Positions 1 to 5,964 of a DNA stretch of 7,407 bases are shown here, piece by piece. The translations under genes were made by a program, and so were the position numbers. The stretch comes from Candidatus Egaibacter danicus (GTDB lineage Bacteria > Pseudomonadota > Gammaproteobacteria > Burkholderiales > Burkholderiaceae), in contig JAABRC010000092.1 of the NCBI GenBank assembly GCA_011391115.1, forward strand, positions 1 through 7,407. The letters are read 5' to 3'. Each line of letters opens with the position of its first letter. The first letter of the stretch is position 1. Below the pieces are notes generated by a model. That model saw nothing but the letters and a program-made list of their open reading frames with translations, made no database searches and had not been told where the DNA came from.

Positions 1-81
1 CTGAACACGCCGCTGGCCGGCAAGCCGGAGTGCTTCACCGACGGCGTCCACATGAACAAGGACTATACCGTTCCAGATTGA
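1..81 (+). other. Coding-like remnant of an unidentified gene, cut at its 3' side
   Basis: Frame 1 from the first base is open until TGA at 79-81. In codons 1-22 (positions 1-66), 21 of 22 third positions are G or C, the pattern of a real gene in this GC-rich genome. The frame used by the downstream EAL gene has only about half G/C wobbles here and carries a stop at 53-55. The peptide contains NTPLAGKPECF and TDGVHMNKDY, which is not GGDEF-like and which I do not recognise. The most likely reading is the end of a different gene joined to the EAL gene near position 64-72, by a genomic deletion or by an assembly join. It is too short for a functional call. Confidence 0.35.
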
Positions 82-1033
82 GCAGCATGAACTTACGGTC
101 ACGCCGTCTATCGGCATTGCGCTGTATCCGCGGGATGGTGCGGACCTGGACACCCTCTCCAAATGCGCCGACGCCGCGATGTACCGCGCCAAGGCGGACG
201 GACGCAACAATTTCCGCTTCTTCACAACAGAGATTCAAGCGCATTCTGACCGTACCCTGCTGCTGGGGAACGCACTGCGCCGCGCACTGGAACGCGACCA
301 GCTGGCGTTGCACTACCAACCCCAGATTTCGCTGGCCACCGGGCACACCGTAGGCGCCGAGGCGTTGCTGCGCTGGCAGCACCCCGAGCTGGGCGCCATC
401 TCGCCCGCCGAGTTCATTCCCATCGCGGAGAGCAGCGGATTGATTTTGCCCATCGGGGAATGGGTAATCCGGACCGCCGTCAGGCAGCTCTCCAGCTGGA
501 TTGCAGATGGCATGGCCCCCATCACGATGGCCGTCAATCTGTCTGCCGTGCAGTTCCGGCACGCCGATCTGCCGCAACTGGTGTCCGACATCCTCGAAGA
601 AGCCGCGCTGCCCGCCCATCTGCTGGAGCTGGAACTTACTGAAGGTGTGGCCATGACCAATCCGCTGGGCGCCATCGCCGTGATGGACGACCTGCACCGG
701 CGCGGTGTACGCATGTCCATTGATGACTTCGGAACCGGTTATTCGTCGCTGAGCTACCTCAAGCGGTTCCAGGTTTACAAACTCAAGATTGACCAGTCGT
801 TTGTGCGCGACATCACCGAAGACCCCGAAGACAAAGCCATCGTGGGCGCCATCATCAGCATGGCTACCAGCCTGGGCATGCAGACCATTGCAGAAGGGGT
901 GGAAACTGAGGGACAGCTGGAGTTTTTGCGTGCACGGGGTTGCACGGAAGTGCAGGGTTACTATTTCAACCGGCCGGTGCCTGCGCCGGCATTCGAGGCA
1001 TACGTTCGAAAGAACGCACTCCACAAAACCTGA
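56..1033 (+). CDS. 5'-truncated GGDEF-EAL protein; c-di-GMP phosphodiesterase domain complete
   Basis: The product is the C-terminal part of a cyclic-di-GMP signalling protein. The first ~45 residues (TPSIGIALYPRDG, then AMYRAKADGRNNF) are the end of a GGDEF domain; the GGDEF catalytic loop itself is missing. A whole EAL phosphodiesterase domain follows. Counting from the ATG at 179, its signatures are EAL (61-63, in GAEALLRW), NLSAVQF, ELTEG, DDFGTGYSS (from 182), KIDQSFV (from 203), AEGVET and QGYYF. All metal- and substrate-binding motifs are present, so the domain should hydrolyse c-di-GMP to pGpG if expressed. An in-frame TGA at 53-55 closes the frame upstream, no normal N-terminus exists, and the bases before about 64-72 do not encode GGDEF sequence. 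ATG 179 is the only obvious start but lies inside the GGDEF remnant with no strong ribosome-binding site. The gene is probably a truncated remnant or an assembly junction. No link to the arsenic genes is visible. Confidence 0.88.
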   Translation, partial: TRTIPFQIEQHELTVTPSIGIALYPRDGADLDTLSKCADAAMYRAKADGRNNFRFFTTEIQAHSDRTLLLGNALRRALERDQLALHYQPQISLATGHTVGAEALLRWQHPELGAISPAEFIPIAESSGLILPIGEWVIRTAVRQLSSWIADGMAPITMAVNLSAVQFRHADLPQLVSDILEEAALPAHLLELELTEGVAMTNPLGAIAVMDDLHRRGVRMSIDDFGTGYSSLSYLKRFQVYKLKIDQSFVRDITEDPEDKAIVGAIISMATSLGMQTIAEGVETEGQLEFLRARGCTEVQGYYFNRPVPAPAFEAYVRKNALHKT

Positions 1034-1040
1034 CGGCAGT

Positions 1041-1105
1041 GGCTTCAGGTGCTATTATTTTTATAGCTTCTCACGCATATTCCACGAGAGACAAGGCCAC
1101 TTTTC
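1041..1105. repeat. Comamonadaceae-type intergenic palindromic repeat
   Basis: The core GCTAT-N7-ATAGC (1051-1067) is a perfect 5-bp inverted repeat. It is followed by CTTCTCACGCATATTCCACG and then a GGCCACTTTT end. From memory, many Comamonadaceae genomes carry a frequent intergenic element with the same order: GCTAT, a T-rich loop, ATAGC, a TTGCGC-like block, and a GGCC(A/T)-rich end. This copy fits that layout. Only one copy lies in the window, so repetitiveness cannot be shown here. It sits directly after the EAL stop codon, where such elements are often found. Confidence 0.4.
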
Positions 1106-1140
1106 GATACTAAAAACCACATTTTTTTGTGGCCTTTCAT
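1093..1140 (+). terminator. Possible terminator / alternative hairpin pair after the EAL gene
   Basis: AAGGCCAC (1093-1100) is perfectly complementary to GTGGCCTT (1129-1136), an 8-bp stem, followed by a short TTTCATT tract. Within its loop, CCACA (1117-1121) can instead pair with TGTGG (1128-1132) around a run of T, forming a small competing hairpin. The position between the EAL stop and the ars promoter fits a terminator that insulates the operon. The U-tract is poor, so efficiency is uncertain. Confidence 0.35.
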
Positions 1141-1182
1141 TGAACAGGGATTCTTGTCACAAAAAAGACATCAAAGTCAGCC

Positions 1183-1226
1183 ATACTTCAACAAACGTTG
1201 AATTCAATATTCATTCTACTAATTAC
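1183..1226 (+). promoter_or_regulatory. Probable ars operon promoter and ArsR operator
   Basis: This AT-rich stretch precedes the first ars gene. It contains the inverted repeat TTCAAC-N4-GTTGAA (1187-1192/1197-1202), the overlapping 10-bp palindrome TTGAATTCAA (1198-1207), and ATTCA occurring twice (1202-1206, 1209-1213). ArsR dimers bind short AT-rich imperfect dyads of this sort overlapping the promoter. A -35/-10 pair cannot be fixed: TTGAAT (1198-1203) and TACTAAT (1217-1223) are candidates, but their 13-bp spacing is too short. The assignment rests on position and dyad symmetry, and no motif model was run. Confidence 0.45.
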
Positions 1227-1242
1227 GCAATGGAGTTTGACC

Positions 1243-2286
1243 ATGAAAGTAGGTATCAACGGAATGGGGCGTATTGGTCGCCTTGCACTGCGTGCAGCGC
1301 TGGGCGCAGCCGAGAGACAGTCGGATGACCCTCGCGCGGGAAATCGATTGGAGGTTATGCACCTCAATGAGCTCAAGGGTGGTACAGCAGCCACCGCGCA
1401 TCTGGTGACCTTTGACAGCGTACAAGGACGCTGGCGGGAAGATATTGCCGCCGAGAACGAACACCGCATTCGCATCGGATCGAAGAAGTTGTCGTTTTCT
1501 TCCCATGCGACCGCAGCAGAAATCCCCTGGGGTGACATGGGTGTGGATGTGGTGCTGGAGTGCACTGGTAAATTTCTCACGCCAGAGACTTTGCAGGGTC
1601 ATCTGGACCGGGGGGCCAAGCGCGTCATCGTAGCCGCGCCAGTGAAGGTTGGCAACGTACTGAACGTCGTGGTGGGGGTCAACCACCATTTGTACGACCC
1701 TGCTCAGCACACCATCGTCACGGCCGCCTCCTGCACCACCAACTGCCTGGCGCCTTTGGTCAAGGTGGTACACGACGCCATCGGCATCCGGCATGGCCAG
1801 ATCACCACCATCCACGACCCGACCAACACCAATCTGATGGTCGATGCCCCGCACAAGGACTTGCGCCGTGCGCGCAGCGCCATGCTCAGCCTGTCTCCCA
1901 CCACGACCGGAAGCGCCACGGCCATTGCATTGATCTATCCTGAACTCAAAGGCAAACTCAACGGACACGCAGTGCGTGCCCCGGTGCTCAATGCATCCCT
2001 GACCGATTGCGTGTTCGAGATGAAGCGCGAGACCAGTGTCGAAGAAGTGAACACACTATTTGCCGCTGCTGCCAAGGGGCCGCTGGCCGGCATTCTGGGC
2101 TATGAGGAGCGTCCTCTGGTCAGCGCCGATTACGCCCGCGATACCCGCAGCTCCATCGTCGACGCGCTCTCCACCATGGTGACCGACGGCACACTGCTCA
2201 AGGTCTATGCCTGGTACGACAACGAGATGGGTTACGCCTGCCGTATGGTGGACTTGGCCTGCCACATGGAAACCGTGGGGATATAA
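1243..2286 (+). CDS. ArsJ-associated glyceraldehyde-3-phosphate dehydrogenase
   Basis: A 347-residue type I GAPDH of the subclass found beside arsJ. In the known pathway it uses arsenate in place of phosphate to turn glyceraldehyde-3-phosphate into 1-arseno-3-phosphoglycerate, the ArsJ substrate. An N-terminal NAD-binding motif ([10 protein letters not shown], residues 4-13) is visible. The catalytic motif [10 protein letters not shown] has nucleophile Cys164, and the activating base is His191 in [10 protein letters not shown]. The phosphate-site region reads [11 protein letters not shown] then [10 protein letters not shown], and the C-terminus has [19 protein letters not shown] and [10 protein letters not shown] resemble ars-linked rather than housekeeping GAPDHs (usual HAYT..Q and DWRGGR). 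ATG 1243 is chosen because the [10 protein letters not shown] fold starts three residues later and GGAG lies at 1232-1235; a TTG at 1198 would add 15 hydrophobic residues without support. Oddity: NEMGY where GAPDHs normally have NEWGY. arsJ follows after 1 bp, implying translational coupling. Confidence 0.93.
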   Translation: MKVGINGMGRIGRLALRAALGAAERQSDDPRAGNRLEVMHLNELKGGTAATAHLVTFDSVQGRWREDIAAENEHRIRIGSKKLSFSSHATAAEIPWGDMGVDVVLECTGKFLTPETLQGHLDRGAKRVIVAAPVKVGNVLNVVVGVNHHLYDPAQHTIVTAASCTTNCLAPLVKVVHDAIGIRHGQITTIHDPTNTNLMVDAPHKDLRRARSAMLSLSPTTTGSATAIALIYPELKGKLNGHAVRAPVLNASLTDCVFEMKRETSVEEVNTLFAAAAKGPLAGILGYEERPLVSADYARDTRSSIVDALSTMVTDGTLLKVYAWYDNEMGYACRMVDLACHMETVGI

Positions 2287-2287
2287 G

Positions 2288-3514
2288 GTGAACCAGGGCG
2301 CACGCAACTACGCCATCGTCACCAGCGCGTACTGGGGTTTCACGCTCACCGATGGCGCGCTGCGCATGCTGGTGCTGCTGCACTTTTACAAACTGGGCTA
2401 CTCGCCATTCACGCTGGCGTTTCTGTTTTTGCTGTACGAAGCTGCAGGCATTGCCGCCAACCTGATCGGTGGCTGGCTGGCCACGCGCTATGGCATTGCG
2501 CGCATGCTCGCTGTGGGTCTCACCACACAGATCACCGGATTCCTGCTGCTGTCCGCGTTGTCGCCGGACTGGACGGCCACCATGTCCGTGGCCTGGGTGG
2601 TGCTCTCGCAGGGGGTGTGCGGCGTAGCCAAAGACCTCACCAAAACCGCCAGCAAGTCTGCCATCAAGCTGACCGCCGGCGAAGCGTCCGGTCAATTGTT
2701 CAAATGGGTAGCGTGGTTTACGGGCAGCAAAAACGCCATGAAGGGCATTGGCTTTTTTCTGGGTGGCGTGCTGCTGGAAGTGCTGGGTTTCAGAGCGTCG
2801 CTCTGGGCCATGGCGGGTTTGCTGAGTCTGGTACTGCTGGGCGTCGTTGTGTACGTTCCCAAGCTCATGGGCAAGAGCAAAGCGTCCAAATCAGCCAAAG
2901 AGCTGTTTGCCAAGAACCAGGGCATCAACCTGCTGGCTGCCGCCCGCGTAGTGCTGTTTGGCGCACGGGATGTGTGGTTTGTGGTGGGTGTTCCAGTCTT
3001 TCTATACGCATCCGGTTGGTCCCGGCCCATGGTCGGGGGCTTTCTGGCGCTGTGGACGATTGGCTATGGGGCCGTGCAGGCCTTCGCTCCGCACCTTGTC
3101 AAACGCAGTCCGGATGGTTTGAGCACTGAGGTGCCCGCCGCGCGCCTGTGGTCAGCACTTCTGGCGGTGGTACCGATTGCTCTGGCGGTGGTGGTGTACC
3201 TGGACGTACCGAACCTGGAATGGGTAGTCGTGGGCGGTTTGGGCGTATTCGGCTTTGCCTTTGCGGTCAACTCCTCGGTGCATTCTTACCTCGTTCTGGC
3301 ATACGCTGGATCGGAGAAAGCGGCTGAAGACGTCGGTTTCTACTACGCCGCCAATGCAGTGGGGCGCTTTCTCGGCACACTGCTGTCCGGTCTGCTCTAC
3401 CAATGGGGCGGGCTGATGTATGCGCTGATCGGCTCAGCCCTCATGCTGATCGCTTGCTGGCTGGTGACCCTGGCGCTTCCAGTCACCAAACCACGGACAA
3501 GGATTTCCACATGA
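2288..3514 (+). CDS. arsJ: ArsJ, 1-arseno-3-phosphoglycerate exporter (MFS)
   Basis: A 408-residue inner-membrane major-facilitator protein. ArsJ exports 1-arseno-3-phosphoglycerate made by the preceding GAPDH; outside the cell it breaks down to arsenate and 3-phosphoglycerate, giving resistance to arsenate without reduction. The N-terminus (RNYAIVTSAYWGFTLTDGAL, then RMLVLLHFYKLGYSPF) is the family signature, and about 12 hydrophobic segments follow. Conserved-looking pieces include EAAGIAANLIGGW, GVAKDLTKTASKSAIK in the TM4-5 loop, SKNAMKGIGFFLGG, and GFYYAANAVGRFLGTLLSG near TM11. The start is GTG 2288, one base after the GAPDH stop, with GGGG at 2277-2280 as ribosome-binding site; from there the protein aligns from its first residues with how ArsJ proteins begin. 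Upstream codons of this frame lie inside the GAPDH gene. The stop overlaps the arsR start (ATGA, 3511-3514). Assignment is strong from sequence and from the GAPDH pairing. Confidence 0.94.
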   Translation: MNQGARNYAIVTSAYWGFTLTDGALRMLVLLHFYKLGYSPFTLAFLFLLYEAAGIAANLIGGWLATRYGIARMLAVGLTTQITGFLLLSALSPDWTATMSVAWVVLSQGVCGVAKDLTKTASKSAIKLTAGEASGQLFKWVAWFTGSKNAMKGIGFFLGGVLLEVLGFRASLWAMAGLLSLVLLGVVVYVPKLMGKSKASKSAKELFAKNQGINLLAAARVVLFGARDVWFVVGVPVFLYASGWSRPMVGGFLALWTIGYGAVQAFAPHLVKRSPDGLSTEVPAARLWSALLAVVPIALAVVVYLDVPNLEWVVVGGLGVFGFAFAVNSSVHSYLVLAYAGSEKAAEDVGFYYAANAVGRFLGTLLSGLLYQWGGLMYALIGSALMLIACWLVTLALPVTKPRTRIST

Positions 3515-3840
3515 CTGAACACGATGTCGTGCGCGCACTGTCGGCCCTGGCGCAGCAATCCCGTTTGCAGATCTTCCGACAACTGGTCGTAGCCGGAGAC
3601 GCCGGCATGACACCAACACAACTCGCCGCGGCACTTGGATTGCCAAGTACAGGTTTGTCGTTCCACTTGAAGGAGCTGACGCATGCAGGGCTCATTACGC
3701 AGGAACGTGATGGCCGCAACCTGATTTACCGGGCCGCCTTTGGTCCCATGAATGAGGTGCTGCGCTTTCTCACCGTGAATTGCTGCGAGGGCCAGTCCTG
3801 TGAACTGACCGAGGTGGCAGCCCCCTGCGAAAACTGCTGA
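3511..3840 (+). CDS. arsR: ArsR/SmtB-family arsenite-responsive repressor
   Basis: A 109-residue winged-helix repressor that releases DNA on binding As(III). The recognition region is MTPTQLAAALGLPSTGLSFH, followed by LKELTHAGLITQERDGRNLIY (helix-turn-helix plus beta-wing). It lacks the CVC cysteines of the E. coli ArsR DNA-binding helix. Its cysteines lie near the C-terminus: Cys91, Cys92 and Cys97 in NCCEGQSC, resembling the C-terminal CC-Cys site of Acidithiobacillus ferrooxidans ArsR, plus an extra CENC ending (Cys106, Cys109). ATG 3511 overlaps the arsJ stop and has AAGGA at 3499-3503, so translation is probably coupled to arsJ. The gene is third in the operon, so its own level should track operon transcription (autoregulation via the region before the GAPDH gene). 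A 70-bp gap separates it from arsC; no convincing promoter is seen there. Confidence 0.95.
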   Translation: MTEHDVVRALSALAQQSRLQIFRQLVVAGDAGMTPTQLAAALGLPSTGLSFHLKELTHAGLITQERDGRNLIYRAAFGPMNEVLRFLTVNCCEGQSCELTEVAAPCENC

Positions 3841-3910
3841 GCACCGGCCAGACAGAGCACATTATTCGTTTGCCCAACCCTTTGTCCAACGTAACCCAAA
3901 GAGTGCACCC

Positions 3911-4414
3911 ATGTCAAAAACCCATATGAACGTCCTGTTTATCTGCACCGGCAACTCGGCGCGCAGCATCATTGCGGAATCATTGCTCAACCAGCTCGGT
4001 GGCGGAAAGTTCCGTGCCTACAGCGCAGGCAGCCACCCTGCCGGATTTGTCCACCCCAAAGCCCTGGAGTTGCTCGAACGCAATCGCTTCCGCACCACGG
4101 ACTTGCGAAGCAAGAACTGGGATGAATTCGCAGGACCTGATGCACCACAAATGGACTTTGTCCTGACGGTGTGTGACAAGGCCGCAGGTGAGGTATGCCC
4201 CGTATGGCCGGGGCAGCCCATGTCGGCCCACTGGGGGGTCGAAGACCCGGCTACCGCCACGGGCACCCCCGCACAAATTGAAAAGGCATTTGCCGATGCG
4301 TTCATGGTGCTGCAGCGCCGCATTGCGCTGTTCTTGAACCTGCCGCTCGAAAAGCTGGAGCGGCTCTCGCTGCTCAAAGAATTGCAGAAGATCGGCCAGG
4401 TCAAAGCCGAATAG
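3911..4414 (+). CDS. arsC: Arsenate reductase, thioredoxin-coupled LMW-phosphatase type
   Basis: A 167-residue cytoplasmic enzyme that reduces arsenate to arsenite. The anion-binding P-loop is CTGNSARS with nucleophile Cys12 and Arg18 (CX5R). The redox relay cysteines are Cys88 and Cys96 ([18 protein letters not shown]), matching the Cys10/82/89 arrangement of the S. aureus type with one extra residue between the last two. The general acid is Asp112 in VEDPA. The three-cysteine relay points to thioredoxin as electron donor, although some family members use glutathione/glutaredoxin. The C-terminal tail ([18 protein letters not shown]) extends past the S. aureus-type core, as in many proteobacterial homologues. 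The start ATG 3911 has AAAGAG at 3898-3903; the alternative ATG at 3926 has no ribosome-binding site. It supplies arsenite to the downstream ACR3 permease. Confidence 0.93.
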   Translation: MSKTHMNVLFICTGNSARSIIAESLLNQLGGGKFRAYSAGSHPAGFVHPKALELLERNRFRTTDLRSKNWDEFAGPDAPQMDFVLTVCDKAAGEVCPVWPGQPMSAHWGVEDPATATGTPAQIEKAFADAFMVLQRRIALFLNLPLEKLERLSLLKELQKIGQVKAE

Positions 4415-4419
4415 ATCCC

Positions 4420-4440
4420 TTGGGGGAACTCCCCAAAATT
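4420..4440 (+). promoter_or_regulatory. Stem-loop between arsC and the ACR3 gene
   Basis: TTGGGG (4420-4425) pairs perfectly with CCCCAA (4431-4436) around the loop GAACT. It begins five bases after the arsC stop and is followed by AATTTTG. It could be a weak attenuator, an RNA-processing site or a stability element that sets the arsC/ACR3 ratio. The T-run is too short for a confident terminator. Confidence 0.35.
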
Positions 4441-4454
4441 TTGCTGTTTCAAAT

Positions 4455-4467
4455 AAGGCCGGATGTG
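4455..4467 (+). promoter_or_regulatory. Ribosome-binding site fixing a GTG start for the ACR3 gene
   Basis: AAGG at 4455-4458 lies 6 nt before GTG 4465. No comparable site precedes the upstream in-frame TTG at 4420, which falls inside the stem-loop. An ATG at 4463 is out of frame and hits a stop at once. Confidence 0.55.
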
Positions 4468-5520
4468 AGCGAAATCACCAAAAAACTCTCTTTTCTGGAC
4501 CGCCATCTGACGCTCTGGATTTTCGGTGCCATGGCCTTGGGTGTGGGGCTAGGCTATTTTGTGCCCGGGGTTGAGCAACTGATCAACCGCTTCCAGTCCG
4601 GGACGACCAATATCCCGATCGCCATCGGTCTGATCCTGATGATGTACCCACCCTTCGCCAAGGTGCGGTACGAAGAACTGCCCAATGTCTTTCGGGATTT
4701 CAAAGTGCTCGGAATGTCATTTGTGCTGAGTTGGGTGGTCGGGCCCTTGCTCATGTTTGCACTGGCGGTGCTCTTTATGCCAGATCACCCGGACTACATG
4801 GTGGGGCTCATCCTGATTGGCATTGCACCCTGCGTCGCGATGGTGATCGTCTGGAATGATCTGGCCAAGGGCTCGACAGAGTACGCCGCAGGTCTGGTAG
4901 CTTTCAATTCGATTTTTCAGGTGCTTTTCTACAGCGTATACGCCTGGTTCTTCATCTCGGTACTTCCACCCTACTTTGGGCTGTCAGCGGCCGTCATCGA
5001 CATTTCGATCGGGCAAATCGCCGTCACTGTGCTGACCTACCTGGGCATCCCCTGCATCGCAGGTTTCCTGACACGCTATGTCATGCTCAAGTTCGTCTCC
5101 AAGGACTGGTACCACGGTCATTTCATTCCTAAAATCGGGCCCATCACCTTGGTCGCGTTGCTGTTCACCATCGTGGTGATGTTCAGCCTGAAGGGAAAAC
5201 TGATCGTCACGATCCCGATGGATGTGGTCCGGATCGCCATTCCCCTGCTGATCTACTTCGTGGCCATGTTCCTGCTCACTTTCGCGGTGTCCAAGTACCT
5301 CGGTGTGGGCTACCAGAAAAGCGCTACCTGCTCTTTTACGGCCGCCAGCAACAATTTCGAGTTGGCGATTGCCGTGGCCATTGCCGTCTACGGCATCGAC
5401 TCCGGAGCGGCATTTACCGCGGTGATTGGCCCGCTGGTGGAGGTGCCCATCATGATTGGACTGGTCAACGTAGCGTTGTGGCTCAAGAGCCGGTATTTCG
5501 CAACCGTGGAACAGGCTTGA
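4465..5520 (+). CDS. acr3: ACR3-family arsenite efflux permease
   Basis: A 351-residue inner-membrane carrier that extrudes arsenite using the proton motive force; bacterial annotations often call it arsB or acr3. It has about ten hydrophobic segments. The conserved cysteine is Cys123 in [18 protein letters not shown] (TM4), the residue shown to be essential in characterised ACR3 proteins. Glu299 in [13 protein letters not shown] (TM9) and [12 protein letters not shown] near the end are further family signatures. It is unlike the 12-TM E. coli ArsB family. Start GTG 4465 is preferred: residues there ([18 protein letters not shown]) match the usual ACR3 N-terminus, AAGG is correctly spaced, and the length fits the family (about 340-360). 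It is placed between two arsenate reductases, the expected source of its substrate. Co-transcription is likely since only 50 bp separate it from arsC and 21 bp from the next gene. Confidence 0.94.
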   Translation: MSEITKKLSFLDRHLTLWIFGAMALGVGLGYFVPGVEQLINRFQSGTTNIPIAIGLILMMYPPFAKVRYEELPNVFRDFKVLGMSFVLSWVVGPLLMFALAVLFMPDHPDYMVGLILIGIAPCVAMVIVWNDLAKGSTEYAAGLVAFNSIFQVLFYSVYAWFFISVLPPYFGLSAAVIDISIGQIAVTVLTYLGIPCIAGFLTRYVMLKFVSKDWYHGHFIPKIGPITLVALLFTIVVMFSLKGKLIVTIPMDVVRIAIPLLIYFVAMFLLTFAVSKYLGVGYQKSATCSFTAASNNFELAIAVAIAVYGIDSGAAFTAVIGPLVEVPIMIGLVNVALWLKSRYFATVEQA

Positions 5521-5541
5521 AACGGCATCAAGACACGTTCC

Positions 5542-5964
5542 ATGGCTGACATCACCATCTACCACAACCCGGCCTGCGGTACCTCCCGCAACACCCTGGC
5601 CATGATTCGCAACAGTGGCGCTGAACCCGAAGTCATCGAGTACCTGAAGACACCGCCCAGCAAAGAGCGTTTGCAACAGTTGCTGACCGCCATCGGCATC
5701 AACGCGCGCGCCCTGCTGCGCGAAAAAGGTACGCCCTACTCTACGCTGGACCTGAGAAACCCAAAGTGGACGGACGACGAGTTGCTGGATTGCATGCTGG
5801 CCCACCCGATCCTGATCAACCGCCCCATCGTCGTCACCCCGCTCGGCGTCCGCCTGTGCCGCCCGTCCGAGCGGGTGCTGGATATCCTGCCCCAGCCGCA
5901 ACAAGGCGCGTTTGCCAAGGAAGACGGCGAAGTGGTCATCAATGCACAAGGCAAGCGTATCTGA
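5542..5964 (+). CDS. arsC: Arsenate reductase, glutaredoxin-coupled (E. coli ArsC type)
   Basis: A 140-residue ArsC/Spx-fold enzyme very similar to plasmid R773 and E. coli ArsC. The nucleophile is Cys12 in YHNPACGTSRNT. The arsenate-binding arginines are at the canonical positions Arg60 (RALLR), Arg94 (HPILINRPIVV) and Arg107 (LCRPSE). Electrons come from glutathione and glutaredoxin in the characterised enzymes. It is unrelated in fold to the LMW-phosphatase ArsC encoded two genes upstream, so the operon carries two reductases with different cofactors. Start ATG 5542 gives the exact family N-terminus; no strong ribosome-binding site is visible in the 21-bp gap, so translation may depend on coupling to the ACR3 gene. 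A candidate arsH start (5942) overlaps its 3' end. The reverse strand of its 3' half is also read by the run-on of the truncated peroxidase frame, which I take to be accidental. Confidence 0.96.
   Translation: MADITIYHNPACGTSRNTLAMIRNSGAEPEVIEYLKTPPSKERLQQLLTAIGINARALLREKGTPYSTLDLRNPKWTDDELLDCMLAHPILINRPIVVTPLGVRLCRPSERVLDILPQPQQGAFAKEDGEVVINAQGKRI

Noticed and set aside
35..1024. 329-residue open frame on the minus strand
   Set aside because: It is antisense to the EAL gene, whose motifs are complete. Its composition (His/Gln/Gly-rich) is that of a GC-rich shadow frame, with no recognisable domain.
1198..1242. TTG-initiated N-terminal extension of GAPDH (hydrophobic, signal-like)
   Set aside because: It lies over the promoter/operator dyads, and the well-spaced GGAG favours ATG 1243, where the conserved fold begins.
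1219..1968. 249-residue minus-strand open frame
   Set aside because: It mirrors the GAPDH gene, which has all catalytic motifs on the plus strand; no ribosome-binding site or domain is seen.
3841..3910. Separate promoter between arsR and arsC
   Set aside because: TTTGCC and TTTGTC hexamers occur but no acceptable -10 at 16-18 bp; the genes are most simply co-transcribed.
4984..5949. 321-residue minus-strand open frame across the ACR3 and arsC genes
   Set aside because: It is antisense to two clearly assigned genes, is rich in Asp/Gln/His as expected for a shadow, and spans the intergenic gap without any signal of its own.
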